Shown: piece by piece, positions 56,072-64,000 of the stretch
Position numbering within the stretch: position 1 is the first letter of the stretch
Layout: every line of letters begins with the position of its first letter
DNA from: Barthelona sp. PCE
Taxonomy: Eukaryota; Metamonada: BaSk clade
Reading direction: 5' to 3'
NCBI GenBank assembly: GCA_040285745.1
Contig: JAUFOR010000003.1
Span: 744,001 to 808,000, forward strand
DNA length: 64,000 bases
The notes under the pieces: generated by a model
Databases searched by the model: none
What the model was told of the DNA's origin: nothing
What the model saw: only the letters and a program-made list of their open reading frames with translations
Translations under genes and position numbers: made by a program

Positions 56072-56926
56072 CTAGCGGTTACGAATCTGTTTAAAAGTAG
56101 CATTCACAATCAAGGGACCCATCTTAATATCTGTCATGATTTCCTCAAAGTCCTTAGCCAGCTGCAAGGATTTAAACTGCATAAAAGCAAACTCACGGAA
56201 CTCCCTGGTATCAGGCTTCCTAGGTACAGTAACCTTATCGATAAAGTTGCTCTTACTGTATCCGTACAGCCTTCTAATATCCTCAGGGTCAGTGTATTGA
56301 CGTGGGTTGATGAGTTCATGCCTGGGATAGTGGTTTCTGTAATACTTTGGATTGTTGAAGAAAATGTTGATTGCTGGTCTAAATATACGCAGCATAACCT
56401 CGTCACGGCTGAAGCCCTCAGGAAGAGGTGCAATACGGAGGGTACGCTTCTCCTCATCCAAACTGAATTGAGATGTGTAGGATTTGTGAGCCCTTGAAGC
56501 GGCAAAGGTTTGCTTCTGCTGGCGCTTCTCGATGATGTCTCTGGGACAGAGGTGGGTGTAGTGCGCTTGTCCACATGTTCCGCAAGTAACACGAACTTGT
56601 GAAGGCATAATCTGCGAAATACGAAGGTTAATCTTAACATCAGGTTGGAACTGAACCTGTGCTCCTGCGCTCAAGCCCGAGTGAGTACCAAAGCCCCATT
56701 CTAATTGAGAACGTCTGACAACTTCAGGGTTTGTGTAATAGAACCTCTGATATGTGTTATAAAGTGCTGTTTGCTAAATGTGAGAGTGCCATGAACGACA
56801 ATATCATACTTTTGCGAGGGTAGGTGTACCATCATCTGAAAACTTAGGCTTGTATGTTGTAACGAGAGAAAAGCCTTCATCCAACTGCTCAATTTCCTTC
56901 TCGGGGATTGGGAGTGGGAATTCCAT
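56072..56926 (-). CDS. EIF3G: translation initiation factor eIF3g, two exons
   Basis: Exon 1 is 56810-56926 and exon 2 is 56072-56773; 272 residues. The zinc knuckle CGTCGQAHYTHLCP (C104, C107, C116) is the eIF3g hallmark. The C-terminal RRM (about 150-268) begins TLRIAPLPEGFSRDEV and ends LIVNATFKQIRNR. The N-terminus reads EFPLPIPEKEIEQLDEGF and crosses a 36-nt phase 0 intron (AK|QTALYNTYQRF). eIF3g helps scanning and reinitiation. Without splicing, the frame hits the TGA in the intron. Confidence 0.88.
56774..56809 (-). other. spliceosomal intron in eIF3g, branch point CTCAC
   Basis: 36 nt, phase 0, starting GTATGATATT and ending TCTCACATTTAG on the minus strand. The branch site reads CTCAC where the classical motif is CTAAC. 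The same 12-base acceptor occurs in the eIF1A intron. Confidence 0.88.
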
Positions 56927-57136
56927 TGCTACTTATTAAGAAAAGGTTAAAGAAAAAGACTCTGAAATAAAAACCATAGTTGTGCTTTACTTTGCTGTCT
57001 TTGACACGACAGGTACATTGATGGAGGCACACATACCTTGTCCAAGTAAGTAAAAAGGTGTTGATATACTTTTATAACTAGTTTTTACTTAGAATTGCAT
57101 TTATTCTCCTTTTTTTATTGACTATTTCATTCACAG

Positions 57137-58264
57137 ATGGCTTATAATCGCAACAGAGATAACTCCGATCAAGGACGTAGAGGTGGACGTAATGAACGCT
57201 ACGGAAAGGATAATCGTTACAACAAAGACAGCCGTGGTGGAAGAGATGATCGCAGAGACAGCCGTGGAGGCCGTGACAACCGCAGAGAAGGCGAACAAGG
57301 TGGCCGTTACGAACGTCGCGATGATCGTCGTGATGATCGTCGTGGTGGATTCCGTGGCGGTTCCAGAGGTGGTTCCAGAGGTGGTCCTCGTGGCGGTGGC
57401 CGTGGTGGTCGTGACGATCGCAGAGGTGGCCGTGATGACCGTAGAGGTGGTCGTGATAACCGTAGAGGTGGCCGTGATGACCGTAGAGGTGGTCGCGATA
57501 ACCGTGGTGGCTTTAAGAAGTCAGGTCGTAGCAAGATTGAACCCTTCCGTTACCCCGGTGTTTTCATCAAGCAGGCTATGAGCAACCGTGAGGAAGAGCA
57601 TTTGCTTACTCTCAACATGGTCCCAGGTGTTTCTGTTTACCAAGAGAAGCGCGTCTCCCAGGAGCAGAACGACGAAAAGGTCGAGTACCGTGAGTGGAAC
57701 CCTTACCGTTCCAAGCTTGGTGCCGCTGCTGTCAAGGGTGTTTCTAATCTTTACATTGAACCTGGTACAAACCTCCTTTACTTAGGTGCCGCTAATGGTA
57801 CCACTGTTTCACATTGTTCCGATATTGTTGGCGCTGATGGTGTCATCTATGCCGTTGAGTTTTCGACCAGGTCGGGCCGTGATTTGTTGAACGTTGCTTC
57901 CAAGCGTGATAACATTGTTCCTCTCGTCGAGGATGCTAGACACCCTCATAAGTACCGTACAATGGTTGGTATGTGCGATACTATCTTTTCAGATGTCGCC
58001 CAACCCGATCAGGCACGTATTTGTGCAGTGAATGCTCAGTATTTCTTAAAGAACGGTGGTTATCTTGTTATGAGCGTTAAGGCTGATTGTATTGACTCCA
58101 CAGTCGACTCTTCTGTTGTCGTTGCTAACCAGATTGATATCCTTCGAGAGGAAGGTTTCGAACATCTGGAACACATTTCTCTTGAGCCTTTTGAGAGAAA
58201 CCACACTTGTATTTTTGCCAGATACCGTCCTCAGACTGCTAAGGCAAAGAACGAAGACTTCTAA
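57137..58264 (+). CDS. FBL: fibrillarin (box C/D snoRNP 2'-O-methyltransferase)
   Basis: 375 residues. The first about 130 residues are a Gly/Arg/Asp-rich GAR domain containing five tandem RGGRDDR/RGGRDNR units. The methyltransferase domain is typical, with YREWNPYRSKLGAAAVKG, the SAM-binding LLYLGAANGTTVSHCSDIVG, VYAVEFSTRSGRDL-like (here IYAVEFSTRSGRDL), IFSDVAQPDQARI and LEPFERNHTCIFARY. It guides rRNA 2'-O-methylation in the nucleolus. The GAR domain is longer than in most fibrillarins and uses GGRDD rather than GGRGG in its tandem part. Confidence 0.97.
   Translation: MAYNRNRDNSDQGRRGGRNERYGKDNRYNKDSRGGRDDRRDSRGGRDNRREGEQGGRYERRDDRRDDRRGGFRGGSRGGSRGGPRGGGRGGRDDRRGGRDDRRGGRDNRRGGRDDRRGGRDNRGGFKKSGRSKIEPFRYPGVFIKQAMSNREEEHLLTLNMVPGVSVYQEKRVSQEQNDEKVEYREWNPYRSKLGAAAVKGVSNLYIEPGTNLLYLGAANGTTVSHCSDIVGADGVIYAVEFSTRSGRDLLNVASKRDNIVPLVEDARHPHKYRTMVGMCDTIFSDVAQPDQARICAVNAQYFLKNGGYLVMSVKADCIDSTVDSSVVVANQIDILREEGFEHLEHISLEPFERNHTCIFARYRPQTAKAKNEDF
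57401..57505 (+). repeat. five 21-bp tandem repeats in the fibrillarin GAR domain
   Basis: Five consecutive 21-base units at 57401-57421, 57422-57442, 57443-57463, 57464-57484 and 57485-57505. Each codes RGGRDDR or RGGRDNR. Units 2 and 4 are identical, and 3 and 5 differ at one base. Confidence 0.9.
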
Positions 58265-58298
58265 ATAAACAAACATGGTTTTAAGTTTCGATTCCTTT

Positions 58299-58303
58299 TC
58301 ACA
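58299..58303 (+). promoter_or_regulatory. Inr-like TCACA before MCM6
   Basis: TTTTCACAAG lies 12 bases before the ATG at 58313, with its central A at 58301. It is only 35 bases after the fibrillarin stop. Confidence 0.35.
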
Positions 58304-58312
58304 AGACTTATA

Positions 58313-60757
58313 ATGTCTTCCGATGCTAACCCAACAACAATTTTACCCATGGTACAGGAGTTCCTGTATGATTTTCTTCAAAATTTTAAGCTAGATCCAG
58401 AAAATGAAGTACCACACTATTTTCGTTTGTTAAACAAGATGTATAATACTAATTCAACATCGATACCAGTGGATTTCGCACACATTCAACAGTTCGTTGA
58501 AGAAAGAAACGATTTGGGTGGGGCAGTAGATTTTAACATCGTTTTGCAGCTTATACTATCAAGAACATATTTTATTCTGGAGGCAATGAACGAGGCGGTC
58601 TTCGACTTCGTTTCTTCACACTTTCCGCAATACACAAGGTATAATGATTCCGTTAAAAAACAGTTTTTCATGCGCATCCGTTACACCGCTTCACTAAGCA
58701 CACTACGTGATTTACGGTGCTCGGACATCGGGTCCCTGATCACAGTAACGGGTACAATCACAAGAACAACAGCGATTAAACCGGAACTATTGAAGGGCAC
58801 TTTCCAGTGTGACAAGTGTCTTGAAGCAAATCCACCAAGGCAAACGATCATCCGTAACATCAACCAGATGCTCTATTTCACAGAGCCAGCAGCCTGCACA
58901 GAGGCAAATTGTCAGAACAGAACGAAGTTCACCCTTTTGCATGAGGATTGCGTGTTTGTTGACTCTCAAAAGATGTTTATTCAGGAATCACCCGACTCAA
59001 TCCCGCCAGGAACGCTCCCACGTACGTTTACAATCCACTTGCGTGGTGATCTTGTGGACTACTGTAAGGCAGGTGATCGCGTAATGATAACTGGAATCCT
59101 GGTTGCTGTTCCCGACATGGCGACGGCGCTCTCGTCGAGGTACAGCAGGTCAATGCGTAGGCGGGCGACAGAGGGCGTGCAGGGTGTCAGCGGTCTCGTT
59201 GGTACCCGTGTTCGTGATCTCAGTTTTGATTTGAGTATCTTAGGCTTGAATATATCAACACAGACGAAGGAAACCGAGGCCACGTGGACCCGACTGTCTA
59301 ACGATATGACGGCAGACGATATCCTTGAGCAGTTGAGCGTAGCTGACAAGGAGCGTCTGGTGAGCCTGGCGCTCTCACGCGATATTTACTCTCAGCTTTC
59401 AAACTCCATATGTCCACGTGTCTTTGGTCACGACGACATCAAACGTGGTGTCCTCCTGATGTTGTTGGGAGGCGTCCATAAACGCACCCCAGACGGTAGC
59501 ATCTCGTTGAGAGGCGACATGAACGTGTTGATCGTTGGAGATCCCAGTGTCGCCAAGTCCCAATTCCTTAAATGGGTGGCGGACTTTATGCCAAGAACGG
59601 TGTACACAAGCGGAAAAGCATCAACAGCTGCGGGTCTCACAGCTGCTGTTGTCAAGGATTCGTTCACTGGCGAATGGGGAATTGAGGCAGGTGCTCTCAT
59701 GTTGGCGGATAACGGCGTGTGCTGCATCGACGAATTCGAAAAGATGTCCACTCTTGATCAGTCGGCAATCCACGAGGCGATGGAGCAGCAGTCAATATCG
59801 ATCACAAAGGCAGGTATTAAGGCGACCCTCAACGCGAGGACGTCGATACTGGCAGCTGCTAACCCAATCGGAGGTCGATACAACAGGCACACATCGCTGA
59901 AGCGTAACCTTTCGCTCAGTGAAGCAATTTTGTCGCGTTTTGATCTGATTTTCACAGTTCTCGACGAAGGAAACACTGTACTTGACCGCAGTATTGCAAA
60001 CCACATTGTAGCCATACATAGACATGAGGAAAACGCAGTGGCGCCCCCCATCTCGCAGAGTGATCTTCTCATGTACATTTTGTATGCCCGCACAATCAAG
60101 CCACTGTTTACAATGGAGGCATCCGCCAAGCTGCGGGACAAGTACAGGGATCTGAGGAGCAGCCGCCACTCAAACCTTCAGTCTAAGTTCAATGTTACAG
60201 TGCGGCAGTTGGAGGCCATGATGCGACTCAGTGAAGCACTGGCGAGAGTCCGTTTTTCGAGCACAGTCCAACCTTCAGACGTGGATGAGGCTGCCCGACT
60301 CATAACTGCTGCAAACAGTGGCACATCGACACACCAAGCACCGCCTATTTCATTAGTGTTTGATGCTCAGCGTAACAGGGATGCAATCCGTTATATCGAG
60401 AATAACATGGACAGAGAGCACGAGGAGGTAAATGTGCTTCCGAATATATCGTATGATGAGTATCAAATGGTGAAGACGATTGTTATCGATTTTGTCAGTT
60501 TAGAGGCGAACCGGGATGGTGTCATCGTAAGTGCGTTACTCAACCACGTCGTGGGGTACATGGTTCAACAGAATTTGATTGATTCTGATAATCTTGAAGA
60601 AAAATTGAAAAATGTCATTCTCATTTTCCAAAAGCTCATGGATGAGAGCTCTCTGCTCGTTATCAATCAGGAGACCATCACAGATGACGATTCGCCAGCT
60701 GAGAGACAGAGAAAAACACTTTCAGCTACAGTTATCATTCATCAACAGGCTATATAG
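58313..60757 (+). CDS. MCM6: replicative helicase subunit MCM6
   Basis: 814 residues. An N-terminal zinc site (CDKC...CTEANC) is followed by the MCM6-specific IPRS-type LPRTFTIHLRGDLVD and TEGVQGVSGLVGTRVRDLSF. The AAA+ core has Walker A GDPSVAKS, Walker B CCIDEFEK, and the MCM6 sentence SAIHEAMEQQSISITKAGI, with the Arg finger LSRFD. A C-terminal winged helix follows. MCM6 is one of six subunits of the CMG helicase. The stop is 23 bases from that of the convergent eIF1A gene. Confidence 0.95.
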   Translation: MSSDANPTTILPMVQEFLYDFLQNFKLDPENEVPHYFRLLNKMYNTNSTSIPVDFAHIQQFVEERNDLGGAVDFNIVLQLILSRTYFILEAMNEAVFDFVSSHFPQYTRYNDSVKKQFFMRIRYTASLSTLRDLRCSDIGSLITVTGTITRTTAIKPELLKGTFQCDKCLEANPPRQTIIRNINQMLYFTEPAACTEANCQNRTKFTLLHEDCVFVDSQKMFIQESPDSIPPGTLPRTFTIHLRGDLVDYCKAGDRVMITGILVAVPDMATALSSRYSRSMRRRATEGVQGVSGLVGTRVRDLSFDLSILGLNISTQTKETEATWTRLSNDMTADDILEQLSVADKERLVSLALSRDIYSQLSNSICPRVFGHDDIKRGVLLMLLGGVHKRTPDGSISLRGDMNVLIVGDPSVAKSQFLKWVADFMPRTVYTSGKASTAAGLTAAVVKDSFTGEWGIEAGALMLADNGVCCIDEFEKMSTLDQSAIHEAMEQQSISITKAGIKATLNARTSILAAANPIGGRYNRHTSLKRNLSLSEAILSRFDLIFTVLDEGNTVLDRSIANHIVAIHRHEENAVAPPISQSDLLMYILYARTIKPLFTMEASAKLRDKYRDLRSSRHSNLQSKFNVTVRQLEAMMRLSEALARVRFSSTVQPSDVDEAARLITAANSGTSTHQAPPISLVFDAQRNRDAIRYIENNMDREHEEVNVLPNISYDEYQMVKTIVIDFVSLEANRDGVIVSALLNHVVGYMVQQNLIDSDNLEEKLKNVILIFQKLMDESSLLVINQETITDDDSPAERQRKTLSATVIIHQQAI

Positions 60758-60780
60758 AAGTAAAAAAAAAGTGATCGTGT

Positions 60781-61388
60781 TTATTCGTCCTTTGTAGCAC
60801 CACCCTTGTAATTAGTAGTCTGATAGTACATGGACATGTCGTCATCCTCTTCATCACTGAATGACTCCATGGGAATGTCGTATCTGTGTTCTTGAGCGGC
60901 AATCTTCTCAACTTCCTCTTCCTCTTCTTCAGAATCTTCTTCATTAGTTTCCCATAAGACAGCGTTCTCTAGCTTGGCGGCGTTGGAGTCTTCCTCCTCA
61001 TCACCCCAGAACTTTGGCATTTGACCCTCCTTCTGTAATTGAGCATACTCATGAGGGTAATATTTGTGGACAACATCAGGAATATCCTCGAGATCGAATT
61101 CACGCAGAGCAACGATAACAAGATCATCTGGTTGGATACGGGCACGTGTAAGCTTGCCTCTAATATGGCATCGTCGAGTTGTACCATCATCTAAAACAAC
61201 TTGTACATTTCCTGAACCAAAGACCTTAAGGATCTTTCCATAATCTAAATGTGAGAATACTCAACCCAAGAATGATAATATATACGTTCATTGTCGTGCT
61301 TGTATTCAAGCTCTCTTTGTGCCCCGGCATAACGGCGACCACCGCCCTTTTTCTTTCCTTTGGAACCACCACGTCCTTTCTTTGGCAT
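60781..61388 (-). CDS. EIF1A: translation initiation factor eIF1A, two exons
   Basis: Exon 1 is 61286-61388 and exon 2 is 60781-61244; 188 residues. The N-terminus MPKKGRGGSKGKKKGGGRR and the OB-fold block KHDNEHYGKILKVFGSG, RCHIRGKL and DDLVIVALREFD are diagnostic. The acidic tail (EEDSEEEEEEVEKIA and further DEEDDDMS) makes it about 40 residues longer than human eIF1A. It binds the ribosomal A site during start codon selection. A 41-nt phase 1 intron joins DNE|HYGK; reading through it gives an early TAG. Two shorter in-frame pieces alone would look like separate ORFs. Confidence 0.95.
61245..61285 (-). other. spliceosomal intron in eIF1A, GTATAT donor
   Basis: 41 nt, phase 1, beginning GTATATATTA and ending TCTCACATTTAG on the minus strand. 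The acceptor is identical to that of eIF3g over 12 bases. The donor differs from GTATG. Confidence 0.88.
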
Positions 61389-61777
61389 GATAAGGTATGA
61401 AAATAAAATAAAAGTTTTGGCATTTCTTTTTACTTAGGTGCAGTTGCATGTCGGCTCAATAGACTTCATATCACATGTAGAACCAGATAATTTAATCAAA
61501 TAAAACGATAAGTTAAACCAGGGTAAAGGCAGTTAATGACCATGGTTTTTATCACCTTTGTCTTGTGAGTAGGGTACAAAAATCAACGCAAAGGAGCAAA
61601 ACAATACAAATAAGCCCGCAATATCATTTATGAGCAAGGAAAAAAACATTGTGCATTAAGTCCCAATGTATACAACTGAAAATAGACTTAAGCATATGCA
61701 AATACGTAGCAACGAGCCCCTCCCAATCACATTATATGTACATTTCGTTAAAGGAAAGAATACCTTAAACACAATAT
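61389..61777. other. 389-bp divergent intergenic region
   Basis: Between the eIF1A and MYND genes. A 74-codon plus frame (61666-61890) overlaps the MYND gene in another frame; I treat it as a shadow. No RNA gene seen. Confidence 0.55.
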
Positions 61778-63382
61778 ATGTCAGCACAGAAGGTTCTTTT
61801 CGCAGAGTACATTCCATCTCTCAGCCCCAAGAATTCACTAGGGGGTCTGTTAGTGATTTTCAGCGATGGGGAAGTCAGTTGGATTCCTGACAATACACTT
61901 TTTGGGCGCAATTACGTTAACTGTCAGAAGATATCGAACCCAAACGCAAAAGGAACACACCCTCTAATTGCACTTTGGCATCCAGCAAATGGTTACGATG
62001 TCTATTCTTCTTACATTGCGGATTTGACATCTAGGCATTATTCATTTGCAAAGATTGATTTCCCGCGGACCAAGGACGATAGGAACATTGTCCCACCGCG
62101 CAAAATAGCTCTTTCCCCAAACAAACAGTATTTGCTAATTCTCGGCGTCAACAATGAGGATGAATCCACACTCTTAAATGTATACAACATCCAGTCAACC
62201 TCTTCACAGATCGAGCTCATCATAGTTTTTAGTGATTTCGGAGAACTGTATAGAGATGTGTGTTTTTTTCCCAATTCACGTGGAATCGCATGTATAACTC
62301 AGGTCATGCCTAATTGTATCACGCTCATCAACATCGTGGAGAACAACACATCTGTGATACCGAGGCCGTTCACTATGTCGACGTTGGGTCCAGCAAGAGA
62401 TGTTAACGGTAAGAACCTCGTGTTTGATGGTATCGAAGTCAACCCAGTTCTGAGTGACCTGTATCCACATGGAATTCACTACGTGACATGGTCTAACCAG
62501 AGGAGCAAGGGTGACGTCGTTGCATGGTGTGTGTATCGATGTGAGTTGACAACAAAGCTCAAGGAATCCAAAGATGATTTCTTTAATTACAGCCCGGACG
62601 AGGAAGGCAACCTACCGCAGCTCTTTTACCATTACAGGTATCAGCCCTTTCAACTGGAACTCACATCGTCCTGTTACGTTCACAAGATGATGTTTTCCAC
62701 CCAAAGTGGACTGGGTTCCTTTAAGGTATTTGGTGTACTGCAGAGGAGGAACGACGGTATCAGGGTGTTTAACGTGGACCTACACCACGAAAGTCCATGT
62801 AAGTTGAGTTTCATATCATTCCCCACAAGACCGACAAACATTCTCTTTACCAGCTTCCAACAAACATTTGTGTTAGGCAATTTCCCGAGCTTCCAGATTG
62901 CGTTCAAGGACCTGGGTATCTTTGAGATTGCTAATGATTTTGTTTTTGAGTTCAAGCACAGTATCCCTTTCTTTTTAGGGTTAGGTAAGTATAAGAGGCT
63001 GTATATAGACAACGACCGACGATTACACATAATGTTTGTTGACCCAGAAGACTACTCAGACGAGTCAAAGGACTTGTACAGTCATTTCCTTGATGAAAAG
63101 GACTTGAACCGACAACAGAGAGTGTTGAGTGTTGGTTACGCTCCATGGGGAGAGTCTGAGCTGGACGATATCAAGACGATGACAATGTCCAGGGTCGTTG
63201 TTGCTGAGAGGATTGAAGGTTTACATTTGTTTAGATGTCAGTATTGTGGCAAAACAATGATAAAGCCTTTAAGGTGCAAGACATGCAAGAAAGTGGCATA
63301 CTGCAGTGACCAGTGTCACAAAGCGCACTGGAGCATCCACCAGAACCAGTGTTTACTAATGTCTAAGCGAACCAAAGAGTAA
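61778..63382 (+). CDS. MYND zinc-finger protein with unrecognised N-terminal domain
   Basis: 534 residues. A single MYND finger at about 486-524 (CQYCGKTMIKPLRCKTCKK, then YCSDQCHKAHW-IHQ-C) closes the protein. The preceding 480 residues are beta-rich, with possible propeller-like strands (YLLILGVNNEDE, SRGIACITQVM), but no known domain. MYND fingers bind proline-rich peptides. I do not recognise an orthologue. The start ATG at 61778 is preceded by a stop in frame. Confidence 0.7.
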   Translation: MSAQKVLFAEYIPSLSPKNSLGGLLVIFSDGEVSWIPDNTLFGRNYVNCQKISNPNAKGTHPLIALWHPANGYDVYSSYIADLTSRHYSFAKIDFPRTKDDRNIVPPRKIALSPNKQYLLILGVNNEDESTLLNVYNIQSTSSQIELIIVFSDFGELYRDVCFFPNSRGIACITQVMPNCITLINIVENNTSVIPRPFTMSTLGPARDVNGKNLVFDGIEVNPVLSDLYPHGIHYVTWSNQRSKGDVVAWCVYRCELTTKLKESKDDFFNYSPDEEGNLPQLFYHYRYQPFQLELTSSCYVHKMMFSTQSGLGSFKVFGVLQRRNDGIRVFNVDLHHESPCKLSFISFPTRPTNILFTSFQQTFVLGNFPSFQIAFKDLGIFEIANDFVFEFKHSIPFFLGLGKYKRLYIDNDRRLHIMFVDPEDYSDESKDLYSHFLDEKDLNRQQRVLSVGYAPWGESELDDIKTMTMSRVVVAERIEGLHLFRCQYCGKTMIKPLRCKTCKKVAYCSDQCHKAHWSIHQNQCLLMSKRTKE

Positions 63383-63568
63383 ATTTTCACAATTATTTGT
63401 TTTTTGTAATTGTTTACTTTCAATTCCTTTAGCAGCATGTGTTGTGGATAGAACAACAATAAAGCGTTGATTTTTCTTCTTCTGACAGTAGCTTCACAAA
63501 GATGTTGACTGTTTTCTTTTTTCACACACTTTTACAGTCGTTTCCGTTTGGTAAACACACGCACACAT

Positions 63569-64000
63569 ATGGGTAATATACTATCACTGTTTAAGAGGTT
63601 TAGAAATCGAGTTCCACCACGAATTCTTATTGTAGGTCTTGCAGCAGCAGGAAAAACGACTATTTTGCATCGGTTAGCGGACGGCGAGTTCGTTGAAAAC
63701 ACAATGCCTACAATTGGATTTAACCACGAGTTTATTAAAGATGAGGAAACGGGATCAACATTCACAGCTTTTGACTTGAGCGGTCAGACAGGGTTCAGGC
63801 ATCATTGGGGCGCATACTCCGAAAACACATCGGGAATAATATTTGTTGTGGATAGTACGGATATTGAGACGTTGAACTTAGCACGTGATGAGTTATGGAA
63901 TTTATTAAACTTGGAAGAGCTTAGTGACTGTGTTTTTGTGGTCTTTGCAAATAAGACGGACCTTCCAGATTGTATGGGAGCAAGTGATATATCTCAGCGG
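63569..64000 (+). CDS. Arf/Arl-family GTPase, cut by the window end
   Basis: At least 144 residues. The second residue is Gly (MGNILS), a myristoylation signal. P-loop GLAAAGKTT at 23-31, switch II reads [12 protein letters not shown] (most Arfs have DVGGQ...), and NKTD at 128-131. The switch I region [11 protein letters not shown] is Arf-like. It should act in membrane traffic or in ciliary or tubulin pathways. The 3' end lies beyond 64000. Confidence 0.88.
   Translation, partial: MGNILSLFKRFRNRVPPRILIVGLAAAGKTTILHRLADGEFVENTMPTIGFNHEFIKDEETGSTFTAFDLSGQTGFRHHWGAYSENTSGIIFVVDSTDIETLNLARDELWNLLNLEELSDCVFVVFANKTDLPDCMGASDISQR

Noticed and set aside
56134-56640. 168-codon minus frame inside eIF3g
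   Set aside because: It is out of frame with the zinc knuckle and RRM; a shadow of the true exon.
60781-61423. Three separate small ORFs in the eIF1A region
   Set aside because: They are pieces or shadows of one two-exon gene; splicing at 61245-61285 restores a complete eIF1A.
61666-61890. 74-codon plus ORF before the MYND gene
   Set aside because: It overlaps the MYND gene in another frame and has no similarity to a domain.
1-64000. tRNA, rRNA, CRISPR array, transposon or integrase
   Set aside because: No T-loop or D-loop consensus, no spaced direct repeats and no transposase-like ORF could be found by reading.

Overview
The window is nuclear DNA from a compact-genome, flagellated protist. 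Nearly every gene is eukaryotic: condensin CAP-G, DOCK, ERCC1, Rab and Arf GTPases, RNase P p30, YIPF, STT3, MCM6, POLA2, RPAC1, fibrillarin, eIF1A, eIF3g and a SET8-like methyltransferase. Four genes belong to cilium/axoneme families (FAM161, CFAP251, ZMYND12, DRC12). Five short introns (36-43 nt) share a 5' GTATG/GTATA start and a fused branch-point/acceptor of the form YCTMAYAYYTAG (R once at position 1). A branch point directly joined to the acceptor is characteristic of parabasalids and diplomonads. TCA-centred Inr-like motifs lie at, or a few bases before, many start codons, and stop codons are often TAAA. With Stealth proteins, S28 and A1 peptidases, a parabasalid (trichomonad relative) or other metamonad is the best guess. 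This is inference, not identification.

Layout. 1-2038: partial ABCA-type transporter, divergent from a metallo-beta-lactamase-fold protein. 3.6-7.6 kb: condensin CAP-G-like protein and a Stealth protein. 8-15.5 kb: DOCK-like protein, ERCC1, a TMEM144-type transporter and a P-loop protein. 16-21.9 kb: Rab32-like GTPase, acyltransferase-3 protein, RNase P p30, YIPF and FYVE-ARM. 22-31.3 kb: FAM161, ankyrin protein, an unknown, second Stealth protein, a polytopic protein resembling an inactivated signal peptide peptidase, and CFAP251. 31.4-46.7 kb: an unknown, V-ATPase c, aspartic protease, Siw14-type phosphatase, DNAJA-type Hsp40, POLA2, a membrane protein, a kinase-only PPIP5K, an unknown, a WD40 protein, ZMYND12 and STT3. 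An 0.9-kb AT-rich gap follows. 47.6-64 kb: LARP1 DM15 protein, DRC12, AP sigma, SANBR-like BTB protein, S28 peptidase, SET8-like protein, RRM protein, RPAC1, eIF3g, fibrillarin, MCM6, eIF1A, MYND protein and a truncated Arf-family GTPase.

The order is a mixed housekeeping landscape, not an operon or mobile island. Convergent genes are separated by only 7-42 nt and twice overlap in coding sequence. Divergent promoters can be as short as 43 bp. Several predicted ORFs had to be corrected: the N-termini of YIPF, CFAP251, DnaJ, eIF3g and eIF1A lie in separate first exons, and many longest-ORF starts were non-ATG and were moved to the first credible ATG. No tRNA, rRNA, CRISPR array or transposon was seen. 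The most interesting leads are a kinase-only PPIP5K next to a Siw14-type phosphatase, two polytopic proteins that look like intramembrane proteases stripped of catalytic residues, the intron signature, a GC-rich hairpin at 33096-33144, and a LARP1 protein reduced to its cap-binding DM15 end.
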